Positions 40,492 to 49,385 of a stretch of 64,000 nucleotides of DNA are shown one piece after another (the first letter of the stretch is position 1; each line of letters begins with the position of its first letter). A model generated the notes under the pieces. That model had not been told where the DNA came from, did not search any database, and saw only the letters and a list, made by a program, of their open reading frames with translations. The position numbers and the translations under genes were made by a program. This stretch comes from JAXGXQ01 sp040772685 (GTDB lineage Bacteria; Bacillota; Clostridia; Saccharofermentanales; UBA5734), in contig JAXGXQ010000001.1 of the NCBI GenBank assembly GCA_040772685.1, positions 372,001 to 436,000 of the forward strand, in the 5' to 3' direction.

Positions 40492-42321
40492 TTAACCACG
40501 TTTATTGAGTTCAGTAGTCAGTTTCAGTAACCTTTGCTTCAATGCGCTAAGCGCCTCAGGGTCTGATTCCTGTTGTATCTTAAGGTTGATACTGTCTTTA
40601 ATCTGTTTCAAATGCTTAAAACGATGTTTAGTCCAGATTTCTATAGCTGCTTCCAGCCGGTCGCTACGGGTGTCAGGGATCGACAAGCCCATGGCTGCAC
40701 GAGCCAGAATGTCCTGCAAAGGCGTGCCTTTGACTTCCATGTCAGTTGCCAGGTCCATCAGGCCGGCGGGTGTCAGTGTGCCTGCTCGGATCTGGGACAA
40801 CGCTGCTTCAGCCAGCCGGCTGCCGACACCGGCAGTGAAATGTTCCGGCTGAGGCGGGGGCACAAGTTCAGCCAGTAATTCCGGGTAGTTTGCCAACAAA
40901 GTAAGTAAATTAACCTCTTCATCGGATATTGAATTGGAATTAGCATCTTCCGCAGCTAATTTGCTTTGTTCCATCGCCAGCAGGCGTTCACGCAGCAAAT
41001 CGTGCTGGGGTTCAGCTGCGGTTTTATGACGCCGACGTTCCACTTCAGCGACCACACTTTCTGTCGTTGTGCGCAGCACCTCAGCAACTTTAGCGGCATA
41101 GAGCTCGCGTACTACAATGTTTTCTTCTGCCGCGAGTATCGCACAGGCTTCATTCTGAAAATCGAGAATGTTGAGATCATCTCCCTGCATATTATTCCGG
41201 CGGGCCACAAGCAGCTTGAAATCCATCAGCGGCAGGGCCTGATCTACCAGCGCCTGGAAACGTTCAGGACCGTGCAAACGGATGAAATCATCAGGGTCTT
41301 TACCGTCGGGTACCATTAGCACTGTAACTTTTATACCGCGTGCCGCCAGGATGTCAAGACTGCGCAAAGCCGCATTTTGGCCGGCAGCATCAGCGTCAAA
41401 GCCGATCACCACATTTTCTGTGTATTTGCGGGCCAGCAGTGCCTGGTTCGGCGTTAACGCTGTGCCTAAAGCAGCGACAGCGCAGTCCACCCCGGCCTGA
41501 TGCATCGAGATCACATCCATGTAGCCTTCTACAATTACCAGATGGCCTGCACGGCTGGTTTTGGCAAGATTTAAAGCATAAAGATGCCGGCCTTTGGTGT
41601 ATAGCGGTGTTTCAGGTGAATTGATATATTTGGGCTGAGAATCGTCCAGAACCCGACCGCCAAAAGCAACAACTCTGCCAAGCGCATCAAAAATCGGGAA
41701 CATCAACCGCCCGCGGAACAAGTCATAAAGGCCCTCGTTGCGGCCTTTGCGGAACAATCCTGATTTCAACAGCAGTTCAGTATCCCTGAACCCTTTGCCC
41801 TGCATGTGGCGATAAAGCCCGTCCCATTCCTTGCTGGCACAGCCAAGCCCAAATTTACGGCGGGTACTTTCGCGGATACCGCGTCTGGTCAAATAAGACC
41901 GGGCTTCAGCGCCGGCTTCGCTTTGCAAAACCGTATAAAAGTAACGCGCTGCTTCCAGCATAATTGCTGATAGATTTGCCAGCAGTTCTGAGCGCTGCCT
42001 TGTTTGCTCGTCATCAGCGATAGGTATTTCAATTCCAACCCGTTCAGCAAGTATCCGCAGCGCTTCCGGGTAGCTGGTCTTCTCAATTTCCATGATAAAG
42101 CCGATAACATTACCGCCTTTATGGCAACCGAAACAATAGTAGATCTGTTTGCCGGGTGAGACCGAAAAAGATGGGGTGTCCTCACGGTGAAAAGGACACA
42201 GACCGAAGAAATTTGCGCCACTGCGTTTTTCCAGGCGCACGTACTGCTCCACAACCGGTACAATGTCGTTGCGGGCTCTAATCTCTTCAACTATCTGTTC
42301 TGGTATTCTTGCTTTGGCCAT
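40492..42321 (-). CDS. dnaG: DNA primase
   Basis: Makes RNA primers at the replication fork. The zinc-binding domain has C42, H45, C63 and C66 (CPFHREDTPSFS, CFGCHKGG), the catalytic core includes FPIFDALGRVVAFGGRVLDD and the TOPRIM motif LVIVEGYMDVI with later DADAAG, and a C-terminal helicase-interaction domain fills about residues 440-609. Normal length of 609. ATG with GGGAGG. Confidence 0.97.
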   Translation of the reverse strand: MAKARIPEQIVEEIRARNDIVPVVEQYVRLEKRSGANFFGLCPFHREDTPSFSVSPGKQIYYCFGCHKGGNVIGFIMEIEKTSYPEALRILAERVGIEIPIADDEQTRQRSELLANLSAIMLEAARYFYTVLQSEAGAEARSYLTRRGIRESTRRKFGLGCASKEWDGLYRHMQGKGFRDTELLLKSGLFRKGRNEGLYDLFRGRLMFPIFDALGRVVAFGGRVLDDSQPKYINSPETPLYTKGRHLYALNLAKTSRAGHLVIVEGYMDVISMHQAGVDCAVAALGTALTPNQALLARKYTENVVIGFDADAAGQNAALRSLDILAARGIKVTVLMVPDGKDPDDFIRLHGPERFQALVDQALPLMDFKLLVARRNNMQGDDLNILDFQNEACAILAAEENIVVRELYAAKVAEVLRTTTESVVAEVERRRHKTAAEPQHDLLRERLLAMEQSKLAAEDANSNSISDEEVNLLTLLANYPELLAELVPPPQPEHFTAGVGSRLAEAALSQIRAGTLTPAGLMDLATDMEVKGTPLQDILARAAMGLSIPDTRSDRLEAAIEIWTKHRFKHLKQIKDSINLKIQQESDPEALSALKQRLLKLTTELNKRG

Positions 42322-42437
42322 GGTTCCTCCCGGTTAAGCCTCTGCTTATAGAGTTCGTTATCAGCAGCCGGAATCCTGCTTACGGTTTGCATTGAATTAA
42401 ATAATCCATAAATTCTACTTGTTTCTGGAAGAGTAAA

Positions 42438-43052
42438 CTATTCTGTGAGGATGTCAAGTACGGCACCGAAATAAAACTGTTCCTGATCGTGACTCAGACT
42501 AAGCTTTAAGCCTTCAGTTTCAAGCGTTTTTACCCCGGACGTTTGTCCGCTGAGCGGCTGATCCAGGTCAATTCCCAGTTGATCAAATGTTTTATATAGA
42601 AGTGTGTGCGTCCAGCTTTTATCCAAAGCTTTCAGCATCAGTAAAAAAAGGTCACGCAGTTCAGCAGCAGTCAAACGCTGCCAGCCTGCCTCTGCCGGCA
42701 CCGCGGGATCGGTCTTTAGAACCAGAGCCGCGAGATTTCCGTCATCATCCTGGCTTATTGTCAAGCTCAAACCATAATGAGGCAAGGAATAATCGACGTT
42801 TGCCTCACCGGAAGCCGGGGCTGCATTAAGTCGTTCCGGCATGCCCTGCTCTGAGGCGATGCGATCAAAAGCCTTGACATAATCAGCCGCTGCAGGCCGG
42901 ACCTTAACTGGATTAAATAAAAGCCAGGCAACAAATAAAATCCCGACCAGAGTAATAATGATCGTGACTAAACGCCCTAAAAATCCCTTTTGGTAAGGCT
43001 GGCGCTCGTGCTTTTCAAAATTGATTCCAGTTACATTAGGCTTGTTCTTCAA
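42438..43052 (-). CDS. Hypothetical single-pass membrane protein
   Basis: 204 residues I do not recognise. It has a basic cytoplasmic start, one hydrophobic helix at about residues 27-47 (RLVTIIITLVGILFVAWLLF), and an outer or lumenal domain of about 155 residues with no cysteine and no known motif. The likely TTG start overlaps the end of the SCIFF maturase gene by 17 bases, so it is probably translated together with it. Downstream is dnaG. It may be lineage specific; a link to the SCIFF peptide is only suggested by position. Confidence 0.6.
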   Translation of the reverse strand: MKNKPNVTGINFEKHERQPYQKGFLGRLVTIIITLVGILFVAWLLFNPVKVRPAAADYVKAFDRIASEQGMPERLNAAPASGEANVDYSLPHYGLSLTISQDDDGNLAALVLKTDPAVPAEAGWQRLTAAELRDLFLLMLKALDKSWTHTLLYKTFDQLGIDLDQPLSGQTSGVKTLETEGLKLSLSHDQEQFYFGAVLDILTE

Positions 43053-44451
43053 TTTTTACTGCCTTTTCAGTTGCTTCGTCCTGCTGCGCGGCGCGGACTT
43101 TCAGCCACAAAGCACATTCCAGTCTTTTCTTCTGCAATTCACAACTGATTTTGTGCAGGCCGTCTATTCTGCCCGTAGCCGCATATGCATTGGCAGCACA
43201 ACCGCCACTGCAGAAATATCGTGACCAGCAATTCTGACAATCTGGTTTATTCGGCACCATCAACTTTGAAAAAGCTACTGTCAGATCTGCATCCAACATT
43301 ACTGGTTCAGTGTGGACATTACCCAGACAGAATTCTTCCTGGCCGACAAACTGATGACAGGGGTAAATATCACCATCGGGTGTGACTGCGCAGTATTCGC
43401 TGCCAACGCCACAACCTTTCAGCCGCTTGTATGCGCAAGGTCCGTGATCTGTATCGATCATGAAATGGAAAAAGTTAAAAGGCTTGCCTGCTTCGCGGCG
43501 GGCAGCGTAGTCCAGAGCCAGTTTTTCATATTCAGCCAGGATTGCCGGTACATCTTCCTGCCGCAGCTCATAGCCGCAGCCAGCAGCAGCCACCACCGGT
43601 TCCAGCGATATCTGGTCAATTCCCTGATCTGCCAGATGCATCACATCCGCTGCAAAATCCAGATTATGCCGCGTAAAAGTTCCGCGCGCATAGTACTCCT
43701 TGTCGCCGCGCTCAGCGATAAAATTGCGTATTGAATTCATCACGCGCTCATACGAACCTTTACCGCCGGCATCCGGACGCATCCGGTCGTGTACTTCAGG
43801 CCGTCCGTCGATGCTCAAGACACAGTTCTTCATATGCTCGTTGATAAAAGCTGTTTTTTCGGCGTCAAGTTGGATCGCATTGGTTGTAATTGTCAGGCGA
43901 ATGTTTTTACCCGCTTTTGATCCCGCTTCCTCAGCATAGTGCGTCAGCGCCACCACAACAGGCCAATTGATCAGCGGTTCGCCGCCGAAGAAATCTATAT
44001 CGAGATTTCTTCTTGACCCGGAACCGGCAATCAGCCAGTCAATGGCCTTGCGACCAGTTTCTTCGGTCAGCATTGACCGCTTGCCGGTACCAAAATCACC
44101 TGTGCCGGCAAAACAATAACGGCAACGCAGATTGCAATCATGGGAGATATGCAGACACATGGATTTGATCAACGGTTTTTCCGGATACAGCTGTTCCAGG
44201 GAAACTTCTTGTGTGGGAGCGAACATTGAGTCGTTTTCGATTAACTGAGAAATTTCAATTAGTGCTTCATGTACAGCCGTCTCACCGAAACGGGTTGCCA
44301 GTTCAGGCAACTCAATTCTTTTCAGATCCTGACTGTCGGCAGCTATTAATGCCTCCAGCACAGCGTATGATACTTCATCGAGCAAATATAAAGCGCCGCT
44401 TTCAGAGTCGAAAGCCAAACGATCTTGCGCAAAAGTGAATAAATGAACCAA
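43036..44451 (-). CDS. scfB: SCIFF peptide maturase (radical SAM/SPASM thioether-forming enzyme)
   Basis: Installs Cys-to-Thr or similar thioether bridges in the SCIFF precursor peptide (a ranthipeptide-type RiPP). An N-terminal peptide-recognition-like domain of about 90 residues precedes the radical SAM cysteines C106, C110 and C113 (CNLRCRYC), FFGGEPLINW follows, and the SPASM domain has cysteines in CGVGSEYCAVTPDGDIYPCHQ and CQNCWSRYFCSGGCAANAY. 471 residues. The start is TTG with AGGAGG five bases upstream. The precursor gene is directly upstream, separated by a terminator that should lower maturase relative to peptide. Confidence 0.93.
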   Translation of the reverse strand: MVHLFTFAQDRLAFDSESGALYLLDEVSYAVLEALIAADSQDLKRIELPELATRFGETAVHEALIEISQLIENDSMFAPTQEVSLEQLYPEKPLIKSMCLHISHDCNLRCRYCFAGTGDFGTGKRSMLTEETGRKAIDWLIAGSGSRRNLDIDFFGGEPLINWPVVVALTHYAEEAGSKAGKNIRLTITTNAIQLDAEKTAFINEHMKNCVLSIDGRPEVHDRMRPDAGGKGSYERVMNSIRNFIAERGDKEYYARGTFTRHNLDFAADVMHLADQGIDQISLEPVVAAAGCGYELRQEDVPAILAEYEKLALDYAARREAGKPFNFFHFMIDTDHGPCAYKRLKGCGVGSEYCAVTPDGDIYPCHQFVGQEEFCLGNVHTEPVMLDADLTVAFSKLMVPNKPDCQNCWSRYFCSGGCAANAYAATGRIDGLHKISCELQKKRLECALWLKVRAAQQDEATEKAVKIEEQA

Positions 44452-44492
44452 AACAGCCTCCTGAAATAGTTTTACAGATTATATACCGGAAA

Positions 44493-44525
44493 TAAAAACA
44501 GTGAAAGGACACAGCCTCTCACTGT
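44493..44525 (-). terminator. Terminator between SCIFF peptide and maturase genes
   Basis: ACAGTGAGAGG pairs with CCTTTCACTGT (one G-T pair), six-base loop, then TTTTTATTT on the minus strand. Likely leaky, giving more peptide than enzyme mRNA. Confidence 0.8.
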
Positions 44526-44593
44526 TCAGGCAATTATAAGCAACTGTGCCGGCAACAAGGTTCACGCCGCAAGGCAACTGGCGGGACAGCAGA

Positions 44594-44740
44594 TTACTTG
44601 CTCACCTGTTCGCACTTTTGGTTGGCGACGGTGCAGCTGGTTTTGCAGGCAGACTGGCAGGAAGTCTGGCATTCGCCGCAAGCATGACCGCTTACAGGTG
44701 CCTTGATCGAGCCTTTAATGATTGTCTTGATATGTGACAT
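44594..44740 (-). CDS. scfA: SCIFF precursor peptide (six cysteines in forty-five)
   Basis: A 48-residue peptide read from ATG 44740 with GGAGGAG seven bases upstream. It opens MSHIKTIIKGSIKAP and holds the conserved block CGECQTSCQSACKTSCTVAN followed by a final Cys, six cysteines in all, as in the SCIFF family that is nearly universal in Clostridia. It is the substrate of the adjacent radical SAM maturase. Its biological role is unknown. It sits between yajC and scfB as in other Clostridia; secD and secF, often next, are not in the window. Confidence 0.95.
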   Translation of the reverse strand: MSHIKTIIKGSIKAPVSGHACGECQTSCQSACKTSCTVANQKCEQVSK

Positions 44741-44765
44741 ACTCTCCTCCTGATGGTCGCGTTTC

Positions 44766-45077
44766 TTATTCTGTAACTGGTTTGATTACTGAGCTGATAG
44801 CGTTTTTCTTATAAGTAACCAGAGTGTTGGCAACACTGGTTGAAATGGTAACTTCATCATCGCGCATATTGACAATACGGCCTACCAGACCACCTATTGT
44901 CAGTACATTATCACCAACTGTCATGGCGTTGATCTGGTCGCGCAAAGCTTTTTCTTTTTTCTTCTGCGGGCGGATCATCAGCAGCCACATCAGGCCGAAC
45001 ATTAGTACGAGGGGCAGAGCCATGGAGAGCAATCCTTGAATGCCACCGGCTTCAGCTGTTAAAGCGAGAACTTGCAT
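44766..45077 (-). CDS. yajC: Preprotein translocase subunit YajC
   Basis: Small membrane partner of SecDF. One hydrophobic helix at about residues 13-35 (LLSMALPLVLMFGLMWLLMI) is followed by RPQKKKEKALRDQINAMTVGDNVLTIGGLVGRI, the signature of the family. 103 residues. AGGAGG before ATG. Own promoter. Confidence 0.95.
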   Translation of the reverse strand: MQVLALTAEAGGIQGLLSMALPLVLMFGLMWLLMIRPQKKKEKALRDQINAMTVGDNVLTIGGLVGRIVNMRDDEVTISTSVANTLVTYKKNAISSVIKPVTE

Positions 45078-45151
45078 TAGTAACCTCCTAAATTATCGGA
45101 TATTGATTTACCGCTTTTGCGGCATTATTCTTGTCCAAAAGTCTAGCAACA

Positions 45152-45180
45152 ATAATAGCGAATTAAAGCACGATGTGCAA
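45152..45180 (-). promoter_or_regulatory. Promoter for yajC-scfA
   Basis: TTGCAC at 45175-45180, 17-base spacer, TATTAT at 45152-45157, directly after the tgt stop codon. A CCGC-AAAA-GCGG hairpin lies in the leader. Confidence 0.65.
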
Positions 45181-45186
45181 GGCGTT

Positions 45187-46335
45187 TCAATAACCGAATT
45201 CGGCAAAAAATTCGTCGCGGAATGTCAGTAAACGGTCTTCAGCGATCGCCTGACGCACCCGGCGCATCAGATTCAGCAGAAAATAGATGTTGTGATAAGA
45301 GGTCAAGCGCAGGCCAAACATTTCGTCCGCCTTGATCAGGTGCCTGATATATGCCCGGCTGTAATTGCGGCAAACATAGCAATCGCAGGTTTCGTCCAAT
45401 GGCCGGAAATCGCGGGCGCTCCGGGCATCGCGCACAATCAGGCGGCCCTTCGAAGTAAGTGCCGTACCATTGCGGCCAATCCGGGTGGGTAAAACACAAT
45501 CAAACAGATCGATGCCGCGAATTGAGCCTTCGATTAAGTAATCGGGTGTGCCGACGCCCATTAAGTAACGCGGTTTGCCTGCCGGCATCAAAGGTACCGT
45601 TGCTTCCAGCATCGTGTACATTTCCGGCCCGGGCTCACCAACTGAGAGACCGCCAATCGCGTAACCGGGCAGGTCAAAAGCAGTGATCGCGCGGGCACTG
45701 GCCTGACGTAAATGCGCGTAGGTACCGCCTTGGATTATACCAAACAAGGCTTGTTCATGCGGCCGCTGGTGCTGCTTGATACAGCGTTCAAGCCAGCGGG
45801 TGGTGCGTTCAAGCGAGTTACGCGTGTATTCTTCAGTGGCGGGGTACGGAATACACTCATCAAAAGCCATGATGATATCACTGCCCAGATCATTCTGAAC
45901 CTCGATTGATTTTTCCGGAGTCAAAATATGGCGCGAACCATCAATATGAGATTTAAAGTGCACCCCTTCTTCATGGATTTTGCGTGCGTCCGATAAACTG
46001 AATACCTGAAACCCACCGCTGTCGGTAAGAATGGGACGATCCCAGTTCATGAACTTATGCAGACCGCCGGCTTCACGCACGATGTCGCTGCCTGGCCGCA
46101 TCCAAAGATGGTAAGTATTGGAAAGAATGATCTGGGCGCCCATTTCCTTCAGTTCTTCTGGTGACATTCCTTTAACAGTTGCCTGAGTGCCGACAGGCAT
46201 AAACTGCGGTGTATCGATAACACCGCGCGGAGTATGCACCCGGCCCAGGCGGGCACCGGACTGTTTGCAGACATGCAGCGGTTCGTACCAGACAGGTGGG
46301 CGGTTATCAGTGGAATCGGTATCAAGTCGGGTCAT
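45187..46335 (-). CDS. tgt: tRNA-guanine transglycosylase
   Basis: Exchanges G34 for preQ1 in tRNAs with GUN anticodons. 382 residues. Seen: DSGGFQVFSL with the catalytic-base Asp, GYAIGGLSVGEP, DCVLPTRIGRNGTALT with the nucleophile Asp, and the zinc site CDCYVCRNYSRAYIRH. Directly after queA, which acts next on preQ1-tRNA, in one transcript. Confidence 0.97.
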   Translation of the reverse strand: MTRLDTDSTDNRPPVWYEPLHVCKQSGARLGRVHTPRGVIDTPQFMPVGTQATVKGMSPEELKEMGAQIILSNTYHLWMRPGSDIVREAGGLHKFMNWDRPILTDSGGFQVFSLSDARKIHEEGVHFKSHIDGSRHILTPEKSIEVQNDLGSDIIMAFDECIPYPATEEYTRNSLERTTRWLERCIKQHQRPHEQALFGIIQGGTYAHLRQASARAITAFDLPGYAIGGLSVGEPGPEMYTMLEATVPLMPAGKPRYLMGVGTPDYLIEGSIRGIDLFDCVLPTRIGRNGTALTSKGRLIVRDARSARDFRPLDETCDCYVCRNYSRAYIRHLIKADEMFGLRLTSYHNIYFLLNLMRRVRQAIAEDRLLTFRDEFFAEFGY

Positions 46336-46372
46336 GACTCCTCCTTCAGGTAGTTTCGATTAAGTTTCAGGT

Positions 46373-47503
46373 TCAAGTCAAGCCGCAGCTTTCAGCGTCA
46401 GCTGAAAAATCGTCAGTGACGTTCAGGTTGAAATCACGGCTTATCGGTTCAACATCTTCAAGCGGTTTGGTACGGCGATTCAGTAACATGGCATCACCAA
46501 AGCTGAAAAAGCGGTATTCCCGCTCAACAGCTTCTTTATAAGCGGACATAACAGCTTCCTTACCGGCAAAGGCGCTCACCAGCATGATCAGAGTCGATTC
46601 GGGCAGGTGAAAATTTGTGATCAGCCTGTCGACTATTTTATACTCAAACCCCGGATAAATGAAAATATCAGTTGAACCGCTGAGCGGCTTTAATTCAGGG
46701 TATTTGGCGGCTACTGACTCCAAGACGCGAGTGGTAGTAGTGCCCACCGCAATAATTTTCCCGCCGGCAGCGCGGGTGGAATTAATCGCCTCAACAGTAG
46801 AGGCAGGCAGAGTAAAATACTCGGCGTGCATCTGGTGTTCTTCTACACTTCTGGCCTTAACCGGGCGAAAGGTTCCCAGGCCGACATGCAATGTCAGCTG
46901 CGTTGTGGACACCCCGCGCGCGCGGATTTCAGCCAGCAGTTCAGGCGTAAAATGCAAACCTGCCGTTGGCGCAGCTGCAGAACCGTCGTGACAAGCGTAT
47001 ACTGTTTGATATCGCTCCGGATCCTGCAGTTTCTCGTGAATATAAGGCGGCAAGGGCAGTTGGCCGGCTTCAGACAAAACTGCTTCAAAAGCGCCTTCAT
47101 ATTTGAAACGCAGCAACCGGTTACCGTCCGGTAAAACGCTCTCAACTTCTGCGCTCAGACGGTCGGGAATGAACTCAAGCTGATGGCCCTGCCGAACTCT
47201 GCGTCCCGGACGCACGATGGTTTCCCAGAGGTCAGCCGAAAGCCGCCGCAGTAAAACAACCTCAACCGGTGTCCTGCTGTCAGTTCTGCAACCAATCAGA
47301 CGGGCCGGTATAACCCGAGTGTTGTTAAGCACCAGACAATCGCCGGGCTCAAGCAGACCGGGCAAGTCAGAAAACACGCGATGGGTCACAGCACCGCTGT
47401 CGCCATCCAGCAGCATCAGGCGCGAAGCGTCACGCCGCGCTGCCGGGTGCTGAGCAATTAATTGTTCTGGCAGATCGTAGTAGAAAGAACTTGTCATCAT
47501 CAT
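46373..47503 (-). CDS. queA: S-adenosylmethionine:tRNA ribosyltransferase-isomerase
   Basis: Converts preQ1-tRNA to epoxyqueuosine-tRNA. Family motifs: SSFYYDLPEQLIAQHPAARRDASRL at the start (shown in shorter pieces: YYDLPEQLIAQ, RRDASRLM), DCLVLNNTRVIPARL, AAPTAGLHFT and TNFHLPESTL. 376 residues if the first of three tandem ATG codons (47503, 47500, 47497) is used; homology fits the third best. There is no ribosome site, and a TATAAT lies eight bases before the first ATG, so the message may be leaderless. Confidence 0.95.
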   Translation of the reverse strand: MMMTSSFYYDLPEQLIAQHPAARRDASRLMLLDGDSGAVTHRVFSDLPGLLEPGDCLVLNNTRVIPARLIGCRTDSRTPVEVVLLRRLSADLWETIVRPGRRVRQGHQLEFIPDRLSAEVESVLPDGNRLLRFKYEGAFEAVLSEAGQLPLPPYIHEKLQDPERYQTVYACHDGSAAAPTAGLHFTPELLAEIRARGVSTTQLTLHVGLGTFRPVKARSVEEHQMHAEYFTLPASTVEAINSTRAAGGKIIAVGTTTTRVLESVAAKYPELKPLSGSTDIFIYPGFEYKIVDRLITNFHLPESTLIMLVSAFAGKEAVMSAYKEAVEREYRFFSFGDAMLLNRRTKPLEDVEPISRDFNLNVTDDFSADAESCGLT

Positions 47504-47511
47504 AGCGGATT

Positions 47512-47540
47512 ATTATAGTCAGAATTGACGCAAAAGTACA
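47512..47540 (-). promoter_or_regulatory. Promoter for queA-tgt
   Basis: TGTACT at 47535-47540, 17-base spacer, perfect TATAAT at 47512-47517. It overlaps the oppositely directed dapA promoter. Confidence 0.65.
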
Positions 47541-47554
47541 GAGAATGCTAAGAT
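47525..47554 (+). promoter_or_regulatory. Promoter for dapA-dapB
   Basis: TTGACG at 47525-47530, 18-base spacer, TAAGAT at 47549-47554 with a TGC extended -10. Confidence 0.6.
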
Positions 47555-47594
47555 TAGCGAAAAAGATGCACATGCAACCTAGGAGGCTGTCCCG

Positions 47595-48485
47595 ATGAAA
47601 AAACCAGTGTTTGAAGGTTCCGGTGTCGCCATTGTCACACCATTTAACGATAGCGGAGTCGACTTTACGAAGCTCGCCGAACTCTGTGAATTCCATATCC
47701 GGGAAAAGACCGACGCCATCGTGGTTGCCGGCACAACCGGAGAAGCATCAACAATGCCCGACGCGGAGCATCTGGAAGCAGTGCGTTGTGTAATCGAAAC
47801 AGTCGGCGGCCGCATTCCGGTCATAGCCGGGGCCGGCAGCAACGACACCACTCATGCAATTGATTTGTCTGTCGAATGTGAACGTCTGGGGGCCGATGCC
47901 CTGCTTCACGTTTCACCCTACTACAATAAAACGTCGCAAAACGGTTTGTATCACCATTTCAAAGCAATCGCCGATGCTGTTTCAATTCCGATAATTATTT
48001 ACAACGTGCCTTCGCGCACCGGGATGAACATCAATCCGGAAACTTGCCAGCGGCTCTCGGAACTGGCGAATATTTCCGGCATCAAGGAATGCAGGATTGA
48101 ACAGGCTCCGGAAGTTGCCAATCTTTGCGGCGACAACCTTATTCGCTATTCCGGTGAAGATGCCATGGTTCTGCCGATCCTTTCGCTGGGCGGCAAAGGT
48201 GTGATTTCTGTTATGGCCAACATTGTACCGCGCCATACTCACGATATGGTTCGCGCTTATCTGGACGGCAACGCGGCTGAAGCCACGCGTTTGCAGGTTT
48301 ACCTTGTGCCGTTGATCAAAGCAATGTTCATGGATGTCAATCCGATACCGGTAAAAGCCGCCATGAACCTGATGGGCATGAATGTTGGTAAATGCCGGAT
48401 GCCGCTGTTCGACCTTTCACCTGAGCAACTGAGTAAGCTTGAATCAGTGTTACGCCAGTATGATTTGATCGGGGCAGCGAAATGA
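47595..48485 (+). CDS. dapA: 4-hydroxy-tetrahydrodipicolinate synthase
   Basis: Condenses pyruvate and aspartate semialdehyde in lysine and diaminopimelate synthesis. 296 residues, with VVAGTTGEASTM near residue 45, the catalytic Tyr in IIIYNVPSRTG and the Schiff-base Lys in SGIKEC. ATG with AGGAGG ten bases upstream. The stop overlaps the dapB start by four bases. Confidence 0.97.
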   Translation: MKKPVFEGSGVAIVTPFNDSGVDFTKLAELCEFHIREKTDAIVVAGTTGEASTMPDAEHLEAVRCVIETVGGRIPVIAGAGSNDTTHAIDLSVECERLGADALLHVSPYYNKTSQNGLYHHFKAIADAVSIPIIIYNVPSRTGMNINPETCQRLSELANISGIKECRIEQAPEVANLCGDNLIRYSGEDAMVLPILSLGGKGVISVMANIVPRHTHDMVRAYLDGNAAEATRLQVYLVPLIKAMFMDVNPIPVKAAMNLMGMNVGKCRMPLFDLSPEQLSKLESVLRQYDLIGAAK

Positions 48486-49285
48486 CACAGATTAAGCGCG
48501 ACTTGACATCCAACCAGAAATTGCGGATTTTCCTCAGCGGTTGTCTGGGACGCATGGGCAAGGTAATTGCCGGGATCGCGGCCGAATCGGCTGATTTGGA
48601 AATTGTTGCCGGCAGTGATCTGAAAAGTGACCCATCTTCCCTGTTTCCGGTTTTTGCAAATCCACTTGACTGTGATATCGAATTCGATGTTTTGATCGAT
48701 TTTTCGAATCCCGCAGTTTTACCCTCTTTGTTGCAGCTGTTAAAACGCGAAAAGAAGCCTGGCATTATCTGTACGACTGGTTTAGATGCAGCCCAAATCG
48801 ATATGATAAAAACTGCTTCGGCGGAAATACCGCTTTTCCGTTCGGCTAACATGTCACTTGGCATTAACCTGCTGAGCAAGCTGGCCCGCGACGCTGCCGC
48901 TTTGCTGTACCCTGACTTCGATATTGAGATAATTGAAGCACATCATAACCAGAAGATAGACGCTCCCTCCGGAACTGCCTTATTATTGGCCGATGCTGTT
49001 AATGACCAACTGGATGGTGCCCTTGAGTATGTCTACGACCGCAGCCAGGTGCGCCGCAAACGCGCCGGCAACGAATTAGGTATGCATGCGATCCGCGGCG
49101 GCACAATCGTCGGTGAACATACCGTGCTTTTTGCCGGCAGCGATGAGGTAATTGAACTGAAGCATACTGCTCAGTCACGAGCCGTCTTTGCCCGCGGGGC
49201 AGTAGCCGCAGCCCGCTTTATGGCAGACCGTCAAAGCGGCCTTTATTCAATGGATGATGTGCTGGCGGCAAAATTCAGCAAATAA
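48482..49285 (+). CDS. dapB: 4-hydroxy-tetrahydrodipicolinate reductase
   Basis: Second step of the branch begun by DapA, NAD(P)H-dependent. The N-terminal Rossmann motif reads LSGCLGRMGKVI, and the signature EIIEAHHNQKIDAPSGTAL with the catalytic His and Lys is complete. 267 residues with about 12 extra at the N-terminus. ATGA overlap with dapA. Confidence 0.96.
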   Translation: MTQIKRDLTSNQKLRIFLSGCLGRMGKVIAGIAAESADLEIVAGSDLKSDPSSLFPVFANPLDCDIEFDVLIDFSNPAVLPSLLQLLKREKKPGIICTTGLDAAQIDMIKTASAEIPLFRSANMSLGINLLSKLARDAAALLYPDFDIEIIEAHHNQKIDAPSGTALLLADAVNDQLDGALEYVYDRSQVRRKRAGNELGMHAIRGGTIVGEHTVLFAGSDEVIELKHTAQSRAVFARGAVAAARFMADRQSGLYSMDDVLAAKFSK

Positions 49286-49318
49286 AAGCGAAGCCTGAAG
49301 TGTAAGGCAAATCAAATC

Positions 49319-49382
49319 TACTTAATAGAATTTGTACTTGATAGAATCTGTACTTATTAGAAGCTGAACTTAAAAGAAGCTG
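49319..49382. repeat. Four-copy 16-bp tandem repeat between dapB and trmFO
   Basis: Four adjoining units of 16 bases starting at 49319, 49335, 49351 and 49367, consensus TACTTRATAGAATCTG, each differing by a few bases, and a decayed fifth (TGCTTAAT) that runs into the trmFO stop codon. It fills most of the gap between the two convergent genes, where no ordinary terminator was seen. Confidence 0.85.
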
Positions 49383-49385
49383 TGC

